Origin: an uncultured Oscillospiraceae bacterium
GTDB lineage: Bacteria; Bacillota; Clostridia; Oscillospirales; Oscillospiraceae
Reading direction: 5' to 3'
DNA: 64,000 bases
NCBI GenBank assembly: GCA_944386985.1
Contig: CALXDD010000006.1
Coordinates: forward strand, 1-64,000
Below the pieces are notes generated by a model. That model saw only the letters and a program-made list of their open reading frames with translations. It had not been told where the DNA came from and did no database searches. Of this stretch, positions 33,088 through 41,947 are shown one piece after another; the first letter of the stretch is position 1; every line of letters starts with the position of its first letter. Both the position numbers and the translations under genes were made by a program.

Positions 33088-34347
33088 TTACAGATACTTG
33101 CGGGGATCGGTAATGCAGCCGTTGAGAATGCTGGCGGCCACGGTGGCGGGGCTTGCCAGATAAATCTCGGCCTCGGTGGAGCCCATGCGGCCGGGGAAGT
33201 TCCGGTTGGTGCTGGTGATGCAGCGCTCACCGGGGGCGATGACGCCCTCATGAGCGCCAAGGCATGCGCCGCAGCCGGGGGTTGTGATGGTGCCGCCGGC
33301 GTCCATCAGGTCCTGGATGATCCCTTTCTCCAGGCACTCCCGCAGAACCTGGTCCGAGGCGGGAACGATCACCAGCCGGGTGTAGGGCGGGATGTGGCGT
33401 CCCTTCAGAATGCGGGCGGCTGCCTCCAGATCCTCGGTGCGCCCGCCGGTGCAGCTGCCGATGTAGCCCTGGTCCAGGGTGACGGGGCCGTCCTTCACCA
33501 CCTGAGACAGGGGGGCCACATTGTCCACGCTGTGGGGGCAGGACAGCTGGGGCTCCAGCGTGCTCACGTCGAAGTGATAGCTCTCGACATATACGAAGTC
33601 CGGGTCGGTGTACTGCACCTCATAGGGGCGCACAGCCCGGGCGTTCACATAGCGGAGCACATCCTCGTTGGGCTGCATGTAGGCGGTCTTGGCGCCCATC
33701 TCCACCGCCATGTTGCAGATCACCATCCGTCCGGCCACGTTCAGCGTCTCCACATAGTTGCCGGTGAAGTCGATGGCCTTGTACACGGCGCCGTCCGCCT
33801 TGATGCGGCCCAGCACCGACAAAATCACGTCCTTGGGGTACACGCCCGCGGGCGCCTCCCCGTCCAGGCGCACTTCGATGATCTCAGGCACCCGGAACCA
33901 CAACTCGCCGCTGAGCAAAATGCAGGCCATGTCGGTGGCGCCGCACCCGGTGCCCATGGCGCCGAAGGCCCCGTGGGTGGTGGTGTGGCTGTCGGTGGCC
34001 ACCACGATCATTCCGGGGTAGATGAGGCCGGCCTCCGGCATGACCTGGTGGCAGACGCCCCGGTTGATGTCAAAGTGGTGAGTCAGGCCGTTGGCCCGGG
34101 CAAACTCCCGCATCTTCTGGTGGTTGACGGCGCTGTTGATGGTGGGACAGGGGGCGTAGTGGTCAAAGACGAAGGCCACCCGGTCCTTGTCCCACACAGT
34201 CTTCCCGCCCATTTCATAAAAGGAATAGACCGTCTGCAGATACAGGTCGTTGATCTCGGCGAAGTCTACCTTGGCGGTGACGATCTCGCCGGTCTTCACC
34301 TGGTCACGGCCGCTGTTCTTGGCCAGAATCTTTTCAATGGCGTGCAT
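33088..34347 (-). CDS. 3-isopropylmalate dehydratase-type large subunit (LeuC/DmdA-like)
   Basis: 419 residues from the ATG at 34347 behind GGGAGGAG; longer open sequence upstream crosses the control region and is not coding. This is the short, archaeal-type length. Cluster and active-site motifs: ATDSHTTTHGAFGAMGTG (about residue 110-127), YIGSCTGGRTEDL (about 290) and GCGACLGAHEGV (about 350), supplying the three Cys of the 4Fe-4S cluster. Together with the small subunit it interconverts hydroxy-acid isomers. It is divergent from an FCD-GntR gene that probably controls it. Confidence 0.9.
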   Translation of the reverse strand: MHAIEKILAKNSGRDQVKTGEIVTAKVDFAEINDLYLQTVYSFYEMGGKTVWDKDRVAFVFDHYAPCPTINSAVNHQKMREFARANGLTHHFDINRGVCHQVMPEAGLIYPGMIVVATDSHTTTHGAFGAMGTGCGATDMACILLSGELWFRVPEIIEVRLDGEAPAGVYPKDVILSVLGRIKADGAVYKAIDFTGNYVETLNVAGRMVICNMAVEMGAKTAYMQPNEDVLRYVNARAVRPYEVQYTDPDFVYVESYHFDVSTLEPQLSCPHSVDNVAPLSQVVKDGPVTLDQGYIGSCTGGRTEDLEAAARILKGRHIPPYTRLVIVPASDQVLRECLEKGIIQDLMDAGGTITTPGCGACLGAHEGVIAPGERCITSTNRNFPGRMGSTEAEIYLASPATVAASILNGCITDPRKYL

Positions 34348-34638
34348 GATAGTTCTCCTCCCATCTGCAAAGATGTATGTTGTATGTTGTATACAATTTT
34401 CAAGGTGATCATAGCATGCGCCTCCATAAAATGCAACCCTATTTCTTAAATGGATGGGCCTGCGGCAAAAGTTTGTATGGTTCCACAAATTCAAGTTGCA
34501 TATCGTATACCAAATACACAAAAACTGCGGAGGGGTTTGACAGCCCCAAGGGTCTGTGATAGGATTACACCACGACAGACAGTGCTGAAAGCGGCAGACA
34601 GCGGAAAAATCTGCCGGATCTGACAGGGAGGGATAGAT
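34348..34638. promoter_or_regulatory. Divergent control region with TTGTATACAA operator
   Basis: The perfect palindrome TTGTATACAA lies at 34387-34396, 40 bases before the dehydratase start, preceded by TGTATG-type half repeats (34375-34386). A second related site with GTATAC lies at 34505-34510. The 10-mer is identical to the one at 1134-1143 next to the other FCD-GntR gene. It probably binds the GntR protein encoded at 34639. Confidence 0.7.
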
Positions 34639-35286
34639 ATGCAGCCGCTTGAAATCTTGCCGGTGCGGGTGCGCCTGGCGGCGATCCTCCGCAAGTCGAT
34701 TTTGTCCGGGGAGCTGAAAAACGGACAGGAGCTGAGCCTGACCGAGCTGGCGGAGCAGTTCAACGTGTCCCGCACGCCGGTGCGGGAGGCATTTCAGATC
34801 CTGGAGCAGGAGGGCCTTTTGAAGCTGCGGATGAACCGGGGCGCCATCGTAAAGGGCATCGACGCCAAATTTATTCAGGACCATTTCGACATGCGGATTC
34901 TTCTGGAGGGGGAGGCAGCCTTCCGGGCCGCGGAGCGGGGCATGGATCTCTCTCTGCTGCAGCAGGAGCAGAGCCGGGCGGAGGAGAGGTCCCGGACCAT
35001 GGAAGCGGAGGAATACAGCAAGTACAACCAGGGGTTCCATATGGCGATCTGGACGGCAGCGGACAACCAGAAGCTGTACGATTACCTCTCCGGGCTGTGG
35101 AACGGACCCAGCATCGGGCGCTCGGTGGAGCCGGAGGAGCACCGGACAAAATCCATTCAGGAGCACGGGCATATCCTGCGCTGTATTGCGCAGCGGCAGG
35201 CGGAGGAGGCGCGGGATGCCATGCGCGCCCATATCCAGCGCAGCAAAAATAATATTCTGGAGAGCTTCCGGCAGGAGGATTTCTGA
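34639..35286 (+). CDS. GntR-family (FCD-type) transcriptional regulator
   Basis: 215 residues with GGGAGGG before the ATG. The N-terminal winged helix (about 8-72) has recognition helix [15 protein letters not shown]; the C-terminal helical FCD domain (about 85-205) has the usual His-rich metal/ligand site spread over helices ([26 protein letters not shown]). Divergent from the LeuCD-like genes with a palindrome between, it is probably their repressor. It shares its likely operator with the regulator at 1172, so the two may cross-talk. Confidence 0.88.
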   Translation: MQPLEILPVRVRLAAILRKSILSGELKNGQELSLTELAEQFNVSRTPVREAFQILEQEGLLKLRMNRGAIVKGIDAKFIQDHFDMRILLEGEAAFRAAERGMDLSLLQQEQSRAEERSRTMEAEEYSKYNQGFHMAIWTAADNQKLYDYLSGLWNGPSIGRSVEPEEHRTKSIQEHGHILRCIAQRQAEEARDAMRAHIQRSKNNILESFRQEDF

Positions 35287-35289
35287 AGA

Positions 35290-35343
35290 GAAGTCAAGTT
35301 CTGCCCAGTCCATGGAGACTGGCAGAGGCTTGACTTCTTTTTT
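35290..35343 (+). terminator. Terminator after the second GntR gene
   Basis: A long stem (GAAGTCAAGTTCTGCCCAGTC against GACTGGCAGAGGCTTGACTTC, one small mismatch region) with a 6-base loop is followed by TTTTTT. Confidence 0.9.
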
Positions 35344-35387
35344 CATCCGCCCCGCATCATGGTTTCGCGTTCTTGGGGCGGCGTGTC

Positions 35388-35415
35388 TTGACATTTTGTC
35401 CGCCTGTGCTATAAT
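35388..35415 (+). promoter_or_regulatory. Promoter of the thiamine (thiSFGHE) operon
   Basis: TTGACA (35388-35393), a 16-base spacer and TATAAT (35410-35415). Both boxes are consensus, giving a leader of about 90 bases before thiS. Confidence 0.88.
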
Positions 35416-35425
35416 ACTCACCAGA

Positions 35426-35492
35426 GTGCAAGGCAAAAGCCGCACGAAGGGGTACACCACCGCGGGTGTAGTTCTTTCGTGCGGCTTTTTTT
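35426..35492 (+). promoter_or_regulatory. Attenuator-like leader before thiS
   Basis: A terminator hairpin (35436-35492) has a 13-base outer stem AAAGCCGCACGAA / TTTCGTGCGGCTTT, an internal loop, an inner stem TACACC / GGTGTA and then seven Ts, and ends just before the thiS ribosome site. A competing hairpin at 35426-35445 (GTGC-AA-GGC-AAAA-GCC-GCAC) would use up the 5' arm of the terminator. This mutually exclusive pairing is typical of transcription attenuation. There is no thiamine-pyrophosphate riboswitch core. Confidence 0.7.
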
Positions 35493-35512
35493 GCTGCAAA
35501 GGAGGCGAGAAG

Positions 35513-35707
35513 ATGGTCAAAATCAACGGAGAAGAGAAAAATCTGGCCGGCCGGGTCCTGGCCGACTGCCTCAGGGAGGCGGGATACAATCTGGACCGTG
35601 TGGCGGTGGAGCGCAACGGCGGCATCGTGCCTAAGGGGCGCTACAGCGAAACTGTCCTGGCGGACGGGGACACCCTGGAGGTGGTGGGCTTTGTGGGGGG
35701 CGGCTGA
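35513..35707 (+). CDS. thiS: Sulfur carrier protein ThiS
   Basis: 64 residues from the ATG at 35513, behind AAAGGAGG. It has the small ubiquitin-like fold with strand pattern MVKINGEE, the [10 protein letters not shown] helix and the C-terminal VVGFVGGG. The terminal GG is adenylated by ThiF and then carries sulfur as a thiocarboxylate for ThiG. It is the first gene of the thiSFGHE operon; thiF starts one base after its stop. Confidence 0.93.
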   Translation: MVKINGEEKNLAGRVLADCLREAGYNLDRVAVERNGGIVPKGRYSETVLADGDTLEVVGFVGGG

Positions 35708-35708
35708 T

Positions 35709-36344
35709 ATGATCCCCACCAGAGAAGAGATGTACCAGGCTTTGGAGGAGCGCCACGGGGCGGCTCTCCAGGCGAAATTTGAGGCCGGACGGGTGGCCGT
35801 CTGCGGATTGGGGGGCCTTGGGTCCAACGTGGCCATTGCCCTGGCCCGGGCGGGGGTGGGGCGGCTCCACCTCATCGATTTTGACCGGGTGGACCTGACC
35901 AACCTAAACCGCCAGCAGTACACTGTGGACCAGCTGGGAATGTGTAAGACCGAGGCTCTTGCAAAGACGCTGGGGCGGATCGCCCCCTACTGCGCCATAG
36001 AGACAGACACAGTCCGGGTGACGGAGGAGAATCTGGCAGCGCTGCTGGCAGAGGACCACATCATCTGCGAGGCGTTCGACAGGCCGGAGGCCAAGGCCAT
36101 GCTGGTCTCCGGCGTGCTGGAGCGTTTTCCGGAGAAGGCCCTGGTGGCCGCCTCCGGCATGGCGGGGCTGGGCAGCGCCAACACCATCCGCACCCGCCGG
36201 GCCTTCGGGCGGCTGTATCTCTGCGGAGACGAGACGTCGGACATATCCGGCGCTTTGGGCCTGGTGTCCGCCCGGGTGGCGGTGTGCGCCGCGCACCAGG
36301 CCAACATGATCCTCCGGCTGCTGGCCGGGGAGACGGAGCCCTGA
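35709..36344 (+). CDS. thiF: ThiS adenylyltransferase ThiF
   Basis: 211 residues from the ATG at 35709. The Rossmann motif [12 protein letters not shown] (about residue 31), the acidic [18 protein letters not shown] stretch (about 53-70) and a KTEALAKTL segment match ThiF/MoeB/E1 enzymes. It is the short form found with thiSGH in Clostridia and lacks the C-terminal CxxC zinc site of E. coli ThiF. It adenylates the ThiS C-terminus. Confidence 0.92.
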   Translation: MIPTREEMYQALEERHGAALQAKFEAGRVAVCGLGGLGSNVAIALARAGVGRLHLIDFDRVDLTNLNRQQYTVDQLGMCKTEALAKTLGRIAPYCAIETDTVRVTEENLAALLAEDHIICEAFDRPEAKAMLVSGVLERFPEKALVAASGMAGLGSANTIRTRRAFGRLYLCGDETSDISGALGLVSARVAVCAAHQANMILRLLAGETEP

Positions 36345-36390
36345 CGGGACGGTCGTAACATCAAACATACAGAAAGACGAGGAGATATCT

Positions 36391-37176
36391 ATGCAGACAG
36401 CGCAGCAGAAAAACGATCCGCTGATTATCGGCGGCCACACCTTCACCTCCCGCTTCATCCTGGGCTCCGGGAAATACTCCCTGCAGCTCATTGAGGCCGC
36501 CGTCCGGGACGCGGGGGCGGAGCTCATCACCCTGGCGGTCCGCCGGGCCAACACCAAGGACCACGAGAACATCCTGGACTACATCCCCAAGGGGGTCACT
36601 CTGCTGCCCAACACCTCCGGGGCACGGAACGCCGATGAGGCGGTGCGCATCGCCCGGCTGGCCCGGGAGCTGGGCTGCGGGGACTTTGTGAAGATCGAGA
36701 TCATGCGGGATTCCAAGTATCTGCTCCCCGACAACCAGGAGACCATCCGGGCCACGGAGATCCTGGCCAAGGAGGGCTTTGTGGTGATGCCCTACATGTA
36801 CCCGGACCTCAACGCGGCCCGGGATCTGGTGAACGCCGGGGCGGCGGCGGTAATGCCTCTGGCCTCCCCCATCGGCTCCAACAAGGGCCTTGCCACCCGG
36901 GAGTTCATTCAGATCCTCATCGATGAGATCGACCTTCCCATTATTGTAGACGCGGGCATCGGCCGTCCCTCCCAGGCCTGCGAGGCCATGGAGATGGGCG
37001 CCGCGGCCATCATGGCCAACACCGCCCTGGCCACCGCCGGGGACCTGCCCCTGATGGCCTCCGCCTTCCGCAAGGCCATTGAGGCGGGGCGGCAGGCCTA
37101 TCTCTCCGGTCTTGGCCGGGTGCTGGTCCGGGGCGCCTCCGCCTCCGATCCCCTCACCGGCTTCCTGCGGGACTGA
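36391..37176 (+). CDS. thiG: Thiazole synthase ThiG
   Basis: 261 residues with GAGGAG before the ATG. TIM-barrel signatures: [12 protein letters not shown] near residue 16, [15 protein letters not shown] near 104 (active-site Lys region), [14 protein letters not shown] and [19 protein letters not shown] near 188. It builds the thiazole phosphate from deoxyxylulose 5-phosphate, dehydroglycine and ThiS-thiocarboxylate. It lies between thiF and thiH in the usual order. Confidence 0.96.
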   Translation: MQTAQQKNDPLIIGGHTFTSRFILGSGKYSLQLIEAAVRDAGAELITLAVRRANTKDHENILDYIPKGVTLLPNTSGARNADEAVRIARLARELGCGDFVKIEIMRDSKYLLPDNQETIRATEILAKEGFVVMPYMYPDLNAARDLVNAGAAAVMPLASPIGSNKGLATREFIQILIDEIDLPIIVDAGIGRPSQACEAMEMGAAAIMANTALATAGDLPLMASAFRKAIEAGRQAYLSGLGRVLVRGASASDPLTGFLRD

Positions 37177-37192
37177 GAGGGAGGATTGCGGC

Positions 37193-38455
37193 ATGGAAAA
37201 CAAGGAAAACCAATTTTTTGTGGACTCGGAGTTTCTGAGCCCCAAAGCCCTGGAGCGAAAGCACAAGCTGGAGACCGACCCCTCCAGCCGTACGGACCAC
37301 ATGGCCTACCTCCCCGGCATGGAGCGCATCCAGTCCGATGTGATGGACAAGGTGATGGGCCACATGCACGCCTATGACCCGGACCGCTATACCGCCCGGG
37401 ACGTGGAGGCGGCTTTGGACCACGAGACCTGCTCCATTGAGGACTTCAAGGCCCTGCTCTCCCCGGCGGCGGAGCCCTATCTGGAGCGGATGGCTCAGCG
37501 GGCCCGGCTGGAGACCCGAAAGCACTTCGGCAACACGGTTTACCTCTTCACTCCCCTGTACATCGCCAACTACTGTGAGAACTACTGCATCTACTGCGGC
37601 TTCAACTGCTACAACCACATTCGGCGCATGAAGCTGAACGCGGAGCAGATCGAGCACGAGATGCAGGTCATCGCCGCCTCCGGCATGGAGGAGGTCCTTC
37701 TTCTCACCGGGGAGAGCCGGACCATGAGCGGGGTGGAGTACATCGGCGAGGCCTGCAAACTGGCCCGGAAATACTTCCGCATGGTGGGCCTGGAGATCTA
37801 TCCGGTAAACAGCGACGAGTACCGCTATCTCCGGGAGTGCGGCGCTGACTATGTCACCGTGTTCCAGGAGACCTATGACGCCGACAAGTATGAGACCCTC
37901 CACCTTATGGGGCACAAGCGGGTGTGGCCCTACCGGTTTGAGGCCCAGGAGCGGGCCCTTATGGGTGGCATGCGGGGAGTGGGCTTCTCCGCCCTGCTGG
38001 GGCTTGCGGACTTCCGAAAGGACGCCCTCGCCACCGGCCTCCACGTCTACTACCTCCAGCGCAAGTATCCCCACGCCGAGATGTCCCTGTCCTGTCCCCG
38101 GCTGCGGCCCATTGTCAACAACGACAAGATCAACCCCCGGGACGTCCACGAGCGGCAGCTGTGCCAGGTGCTGTGCGCTTACCGGATCTTCCTGCCCTTC
38201 GCGGGCATCACCGTGTCCTCCCGGGAGAGTGCGGAGTTTCGCAACGGCATCGTGAAGATCGCCGCCACCAAGGTGTCCGCCGGGGTCTCCACCGGTATCG
38301 GCGACCACGAGAGCAAGTACACCGGCAAGGAAAGCGGTGAGGCGGAGGGGGACGAGCAGTTTGAGATCAGCGACAGCCGCAGCTTTGAGAAGATGTATGC
38401 CGACATCTCCGCCCAGGGCCTGCAGCCGGTGCTGAACGATTACCTCTATGTCTGA
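37193..38455 (+). CDS. thiH: Radical SAM 2-iminoacetate synthase ThiH
   Basis: 420 residues from the ATG at 37193, behind GAGGGAGG. The radical SAM cysteine motif is in NYCENYCIYCGF (CxxxCxxC, about residue 126-135). Further ThiH segments include LLLTGESR, TVFQETYDADKYETLH and the C-terminal Cys-poor region ending in YLYV. It cleaves tyrosine to dehydroglycine and p-cresol, which is the anaerobic route to the thiazole ring, and it donates to ThiG. Confidence 0.95.
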   Translation: MENKENQFFVDSEFLSPKALERKHKLETDPSSRTDHMAYLPGMERIQSDVMDKVMGHMHAYDPDRYTARDVEAALDHETCSIEDFKALLSPAAEPYLERMAQRARLETRKHFGNTVYLFTPLYIANYCENYCIYCGFNCYNHIRRMKLNAEQIEHEMQVIAASGMEEVLLLTGESRTMSGVEYIGEACKLARKYFRMVGLEIYPVNSDEYRYLRECGADYVTVFQETYDADKYETLHLMGHKRVWPYRFEAQERALMGGMRGVGFSALLGLADFRKDALATGLHVYYLQRKYPHAEMSLSCPRLRPIVNNDKINPRDVHERQLCQVLCAYRIFLPFAGITVSSRESAEFRNGIVKIAATKVSAGVSTGIGDHESKYTGKESGEAEGDEQFEISDSRSFEKMYADISAQGLQPVLNDYLYV

Positions 38456-39086
38456 GATCCTGTGTGTGACCAGCCGGAGTCTCTGTGGGGAGGACTTCCT
38501 CAAGCGGCTGGAGCGGATCGCCGCCGCCTGCCCCGCCGGGGTGATTTTGCGGGAGAAGGACCTGAGCTCTGGGGAATACCGGGCCCTGGCGGAGAAGGCC
38601 CTGGCTGTCTGCCGATCCTATGGCGTCCCCTGCATCCTCCACAGCTTCCCGGATGCGGCGGAGGCCCTGGGGGCGGAGGGGCTCCACCTGCCCCTCCCTC
38701 TGCTGCGGGCGCTTTCTCCAAAGCGGCGGCAGGCGTTTCGGGTGCTGGGAACCTCCTGCCACAGCGTGGAGGACGCCCGGGAGGCGGAGGAGCTGGGGTG
38801 TACCTATCTCACCGCCGGTCATGTCTTTGCCACCGACTGTAAAAGGGGGCTTCCCCCCAGGGGTCTGGCGTTTCTCCGGGAGGTGTGCCAAGCGGTGACC
38901 ATTCCGGTGTGGGCCATCGGCGGCATCGCGCCGGAAAATTTCCCGTCGGTGCTGGCCTCCGGCGCCCGGGGCGGCTGCGTCATGAGCGGTCTTATGACCT
39001 GCGCCGATCCGGCGGCGCTGCTGGCGGCCTTTCAGAGCGCCGGAGAGGGCGTGTCCGGGCGGCCTTCTGAAAAAACGCCGGTCTGA
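38448..39086 (+). CDS. thiE: Thiamine-phosphate synthase-like protein (ThiE/TenI family)
   Basis: 212 residues, starting inside the end of thiH (eight-base overlap). Barrel signatures: ILREKDLSSGEYRALAEKAL (about residue 29), CHSVEDAREAEELGCTYLTAGHVFAT (about 104) and PVWAIGGIAPENF (about 152). ThiE joins the thiazole and pyrimidine units; TenI relatives aromatise the thiazole. Its location at the end of thiSFGH fits either role, and TenI function cannot be excluded. No thiC, thiD or thiM is in the window. Confidence 0.85.
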   Translation: MSEILCVTSRSLCGEDFLKRLERIAAACPAGVILREKDLSSGEYRALAEKALAVCRSYGVPCILHSFPDAAEALGAEGLHLPLPLLRALSPKRRQAFRVLGTSCHSVEDAREAEELGCTYLTAGHVFATDCKRGLPPRGLAFLREVCQAVTIPVWAIGGIAPENFPSVLASGARGGCVMSGLMTCADPAALLAAFQSAGEGVSGRPSEKTPV

Positions 39087-39110
39087 AATGTTTCGGACAA
39101 GAGAAGACAA

Positions 39111-39147
39111 AAAATCCGCTGAAATTCTACAATTTCAGCGGATTTTT
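39111..39147. terminator. Bidirectional terminator between the thi operon and the hemerythrin-CheX gene
   Basis: AAAATCCGCTGAAATT / AATTTCAGCGGATTTT (16-base stem) with a 4-base loop, flanked by A and T runs. Confidence 0.92.
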
Positions 39148-39161
39148 AAATTTCACAGATT

Positions 39162-40037
39162 TTATTTCTGGGCCGCGCACGCAGCCTGGGCATCCTTCAT
39201 CAGCATGCCGATCCCCAGCCAGCCGGAGTCGGTGCCGATCTGAATGCCGGTTCCGTCCCCGCTGCAGGCGAAGGACTCGGAGACGACCGGCGGCTTGATA
39301 TCGCACTGCAGACCGCGCTTGACGAGGGCGGTTGCCGCGTTTCCGCAGGAGATATTCGTCAACTCGCAGAGGGCGGACTGCACCAGCTCATCCACCTCCG
39401 TCACCTCCATGCCGGTCATGGACTGGATCAGATGGAGCGCCAGCTCTTTGGAAAAGCCGAAAACCGCATCCCCTTCCAGATCTCCCACCAGGTGGATGCT
39501 GACAAAGATATCCCCGATGGGCTGATAGGGGTCTGTCACATGCAGCTTTGCGCTTCCACGGTCCATGCCTGCCATGGTCTCCATGACGTCCAGGGCGCTG
39601 TTGGAAAACAGATCCACATACCGGTCAAAATACTTCTCCTCACCGGCGGCATCCTCGCCGGATACGATCTTCTGGTCGGTATCCACCACATGGTAGATCA
39701 GCCAGGCGGTCACCGTACCGGCCAGATCCTTCATGGTTTTCGCGTCAAAGCCGTTCTCCGTCAGCCGCTTTTCATAGCTGAGCACCGTCTGGGTAAACTG
39801 CCGGTGCTCCTCCCGGTGGGCCTCAAGGCCGCTGTAGTGGATGGAGGCCTGATACGCCTCCTCATCCCGGAAGTGATAGATGACGTAGTCCTTCAAAAAG
39901 CCCAGGGCCTTTTGGTATACCTCCACCGCGGCTCCGTCTCTTACGGCGTTCACCAGGTCCTCTGTCATGCGGAACAGTTCGATATGCTGATGATCAATCC
40001 GCTCCACCCCGAGCCGGTAGCTGTCTTTCCACATCAT
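39162..40037 (-). CDS. Bacteriohemerythrin-CheX-like phosphatase fusion
   Basis: 291 residues in two domains. Residues 1 to about 135 are a hemerythrin four-helix bundle with di-iron ligands in GVERIDHQHIEL, YHFRDEEAYQ, HREEHRQF and WLIYHVVDTD. Residues about 145-291 resemble CheX, including the phosphatase signature S-x3-E-x2-N in SALCELTNISCGNAAT. CheC/CheX proteins dephosphorylate response regulators, so this protein may couple oxygen or iron sensing to a phosphorelay. It is alone on its transcript. No chemotaxis gene is in the window. Confidence 0.85.
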   Translation of the reverse strand: MMWKDSYRLGVERIDHQHIELFRMTEDLVNAVRDGAAVEVYQKALGFLKDYVIYHFRDEEAYQASIHYSGLEAHREEHRQFTQTVLSYEKRLTENGFDAKTMKDLAGTVTAWLIYHVVDTDQKIVSGEDAAGEEKYFDRYVDLFSNSALDVMETMAGMDRGSAKLHVTDPYQPIGDIFVSIHLVGDLEGDAVFGFSKELALHLIQSMTGMEVTEVDELVQSALCELTNISCGNAATALVKRGLQCDIKPPVVSESFACSGDGTGIQIGTDSGWLGIGMLMKDAQAACAAQK

Positions 40038-40224
40038 GAGTTGTCGATACCTCTTTCATCACAAAAATTTTGATTCATTCTATCATGACAGGAAGAAAAA
40101 GGCAAGCAGCTCTCCGCTGTGGCCAGGGGATGAAAGCGGAGGGGCTTCCGGCCGGATTCTCAAACGATCCGCTGTGGGGACGGCCAGGTCCATGGATGGG
40201 AAAATCGTGGAGGCATCCCGGAAT

Positions 40225-41928
40225 TCAGCCAAACCGGCTCATATTCTGGGTTTCAGCATGCTCGTAGCGCTGGGCGGCCTCCGTCAGAGCGTCTCCCAGC
40301 CCCTTCGCTTTCTCCCCGTCTACCCCGATCCGGTCGCTGATGCGCCGCAGCTTTTGCCGGATGATCTCAGCGCTCCATGTTTGGAAACTGATATTGCCAG
40401 CCTCCGTTCGGAGCATTTCCGCATACTGCTGCAGGCCGCGGGCGGATTCCCGGAGCGTTCCGGCCTCCTGCCGTACGGTGGGAACATGGATGGAAATGGA
40501 GGCAAAGGGGCCGCCGGAGCCGCTGCCTGAGGAGGCGATTTGGATGTCCGCCCCGTTGTCCTCGATTTTGATATGGTCCATGTTCTCATTGACCTTGCCC
40601 ACAACGTTCAGAAGGTGCGTCAGCTCCTCCCGGGTCAGGTCGATGCCGTATTCCTCCCTCAGCCATGCCAGAATTTTGTCCCAAATCCAGCCCGGCAGAA
40701 TCGTGGTGACGCCGTTGGCCAGATCATACAGCAGGTCAAAATCCACCCTATAGGTACCCAGCAGGCCCAGGTCAAACTCCTTTTCAAAGTTCAAAAGCCC
40801 GTCGGTCACGTCTACATACCTGGTGAAATCGTCCATGCCGAATTCCTGCAGAATGCTGTTGATCTGCCCGGCCAGCTCCGGGTTGGCCTGCTCGTACTCC
40901 ACTGTATAGGCGATCAGATACGCCAGGGCGTCGGAGTATTCCGGATCGGCCGCCATGTCCAGAAAGGTGTTGATGACGTCCTGGCTGGACTGGGTGCCGT
41001 CAAAGGAGAAGGCCGTATTCAAAACGGCGTTCACCATGGTGAGCATTTCATCGCGCCGGCCGTCCGGCATAGAGCGCAGGAGATTGTTCAAAAACGCGTC
41101 CAGGGCCTGGATCTCCTCTGCCTGGCCGTCAGGGTTGACCGAGAGGGAGAAGCTGCCGTCCTCGTGGAAGTTCAGGAAGGTATTGGGGCAGTGGTTTTCC
41201 AAAAAGCCCCCGGCTCCGTAGTCGTGCCCCTCGTAATAGGTGGAGTTCCCGATATCGTTGAGCAGGAAGTTGACGTAGTCGTAGTCCACGTTGTGGTTTT
41301 CGATCTTCTCCTGCCGCGCGCTGATCTCGCCGGCGTATTTCTCCATGAACTGGTCGGAGAACCCCTGGCCGTCAAAGGAGAGGCAGTGGTCCACGGAGTC
41401 GTCCAGCACCGTGATGTATTTCGCCTTGTTGCCCCCCTTGGAGTGGCCGGAAACAGTCACCTCGTAGTTCCCGAGGTTGTGTTCCCCATAGACCTCCCGA
41501 TACCATTCCAGGGCGTTTTGCTGGTGGGCGGTGTCCGTGGTGTTGCCCCCCTGAAAATTGTCCACCCACTCCTTGGAGGATTCGGTGCCTTTGAAGACAA
41601 CAAAAGCGTCTCCGGTCTCCTCGCTGATGAAAACAGCGCTCCGGCCGCCGCCGCCATTGCCGGACGCATCCACATGGGTGTCGGCGATCCGCATGTTCAT
41701 CAGGGTGCTGTCCTGTCTGGCGGCTTCGATGATGTTCTTCCAGTCCGCTCCCGTGGTAAAGCTGCCGTAGTCGCCGGCATCCTGGATTCTGGAGGTGTCA
41801 ATGCTGTTGAGCCAGTCGCCGACGGTCTGCCCTTCAAAGCTGTCCGGCCGCTGAAGCGGACTGTTTTCTCCGGGCTCCAGGTACATCAGATTGTTGAGAA
41901 GCAGTGCCTGCTCTGTTGTCAAAGCCAT
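40225..41928 (-). CDS. Putative type VII-secreted lipase with C-terminal WXG100-like targeting domain
   Basis: 567 residues. The N-terminal half is an alpha/beta-hydrolase of the Mbeg1/lipase-3-like kind: VVFKGTESSKEW (about residue 110) and the nucleophile motif VSGHSKGGNKAKY (Ser at about 163). A middle helical region follows. The last about 95 residues are predicted helical, with QQYAEMLRTEAGN and AAQRYEHAE, the latter matching the YxxxE secretion signal of type VII substrates. This lipase-first, targeting-domain-last order matches, from memory, the S. aureus toxin TslA. It is the last gene of the secretion locus, 19 bases after a lipoprotein gene that could encode immunity. Confidence 0.8.
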   Translation of the reverse strand: MALTTEQALLLNNLMYLEPGENSPLQRPDSFEGQTVGDWLNSIDTSRIQDAGDYGSFTTGADWKNIIEAARQDSTLMNMRIADTHVDASGNGGGGRSAVFISEETGDAFVVFKGTESSKEWVDNFQGGNTTDTAHQQNALEWYREVYGEHNLGNYEVTVSGHSKGGNKAKYITVLDDSVDHCLSFDGQGFSDQFMEKYAGEISARQEKIENHNVDYDYVNFLLNDIGNSTYYEGHDYGAGGFLENHCPNTFLNFHEDGSFSLSVNPDGQAEEIQALDAFLNNLLRSMPDGRRDEMLTMVNAVLNTAFSFDGTQSSQDVINTFLDMAADPEYSDALAYLIAYTVEYEQANPELAGQINSILQEFGMDDFTRYVDVTDGLLNFEKEFDLGLLGTYRVDFDLLYDLANGVTTILPGWIWDKILAWLREEYGIDLTREELTHLLNVVGKVNENMDHIKIEDNGADIQIASSGSGSGGPFASISIHVPTVRQEAGTLRESARGLQQYAEMLRTEAGNISFQTWSAEIIRQKLRRISDRIGVDGEKAKGLGDALTEAAQRYEHAETQNMSRFG

Positions 41929-41947
41929 ACTCCCGGCGCCCCCTCTT

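Noticed and set aside
32567-34347. Leucine biosynthesis genes leuCD
   Set aside because: No leuA or leuB is adjacent and an FCD-GntR regulator is linked instead, so the substrate is left open and no symbol is given.
35401-35512. Thiamine-pyrophosphate riboswitch before thiS
   Set aside because: The conserved CTGAGA and ACCTGAT-type core elements are missing and the leader is too short. Only the attenuator-like hairpins are present.
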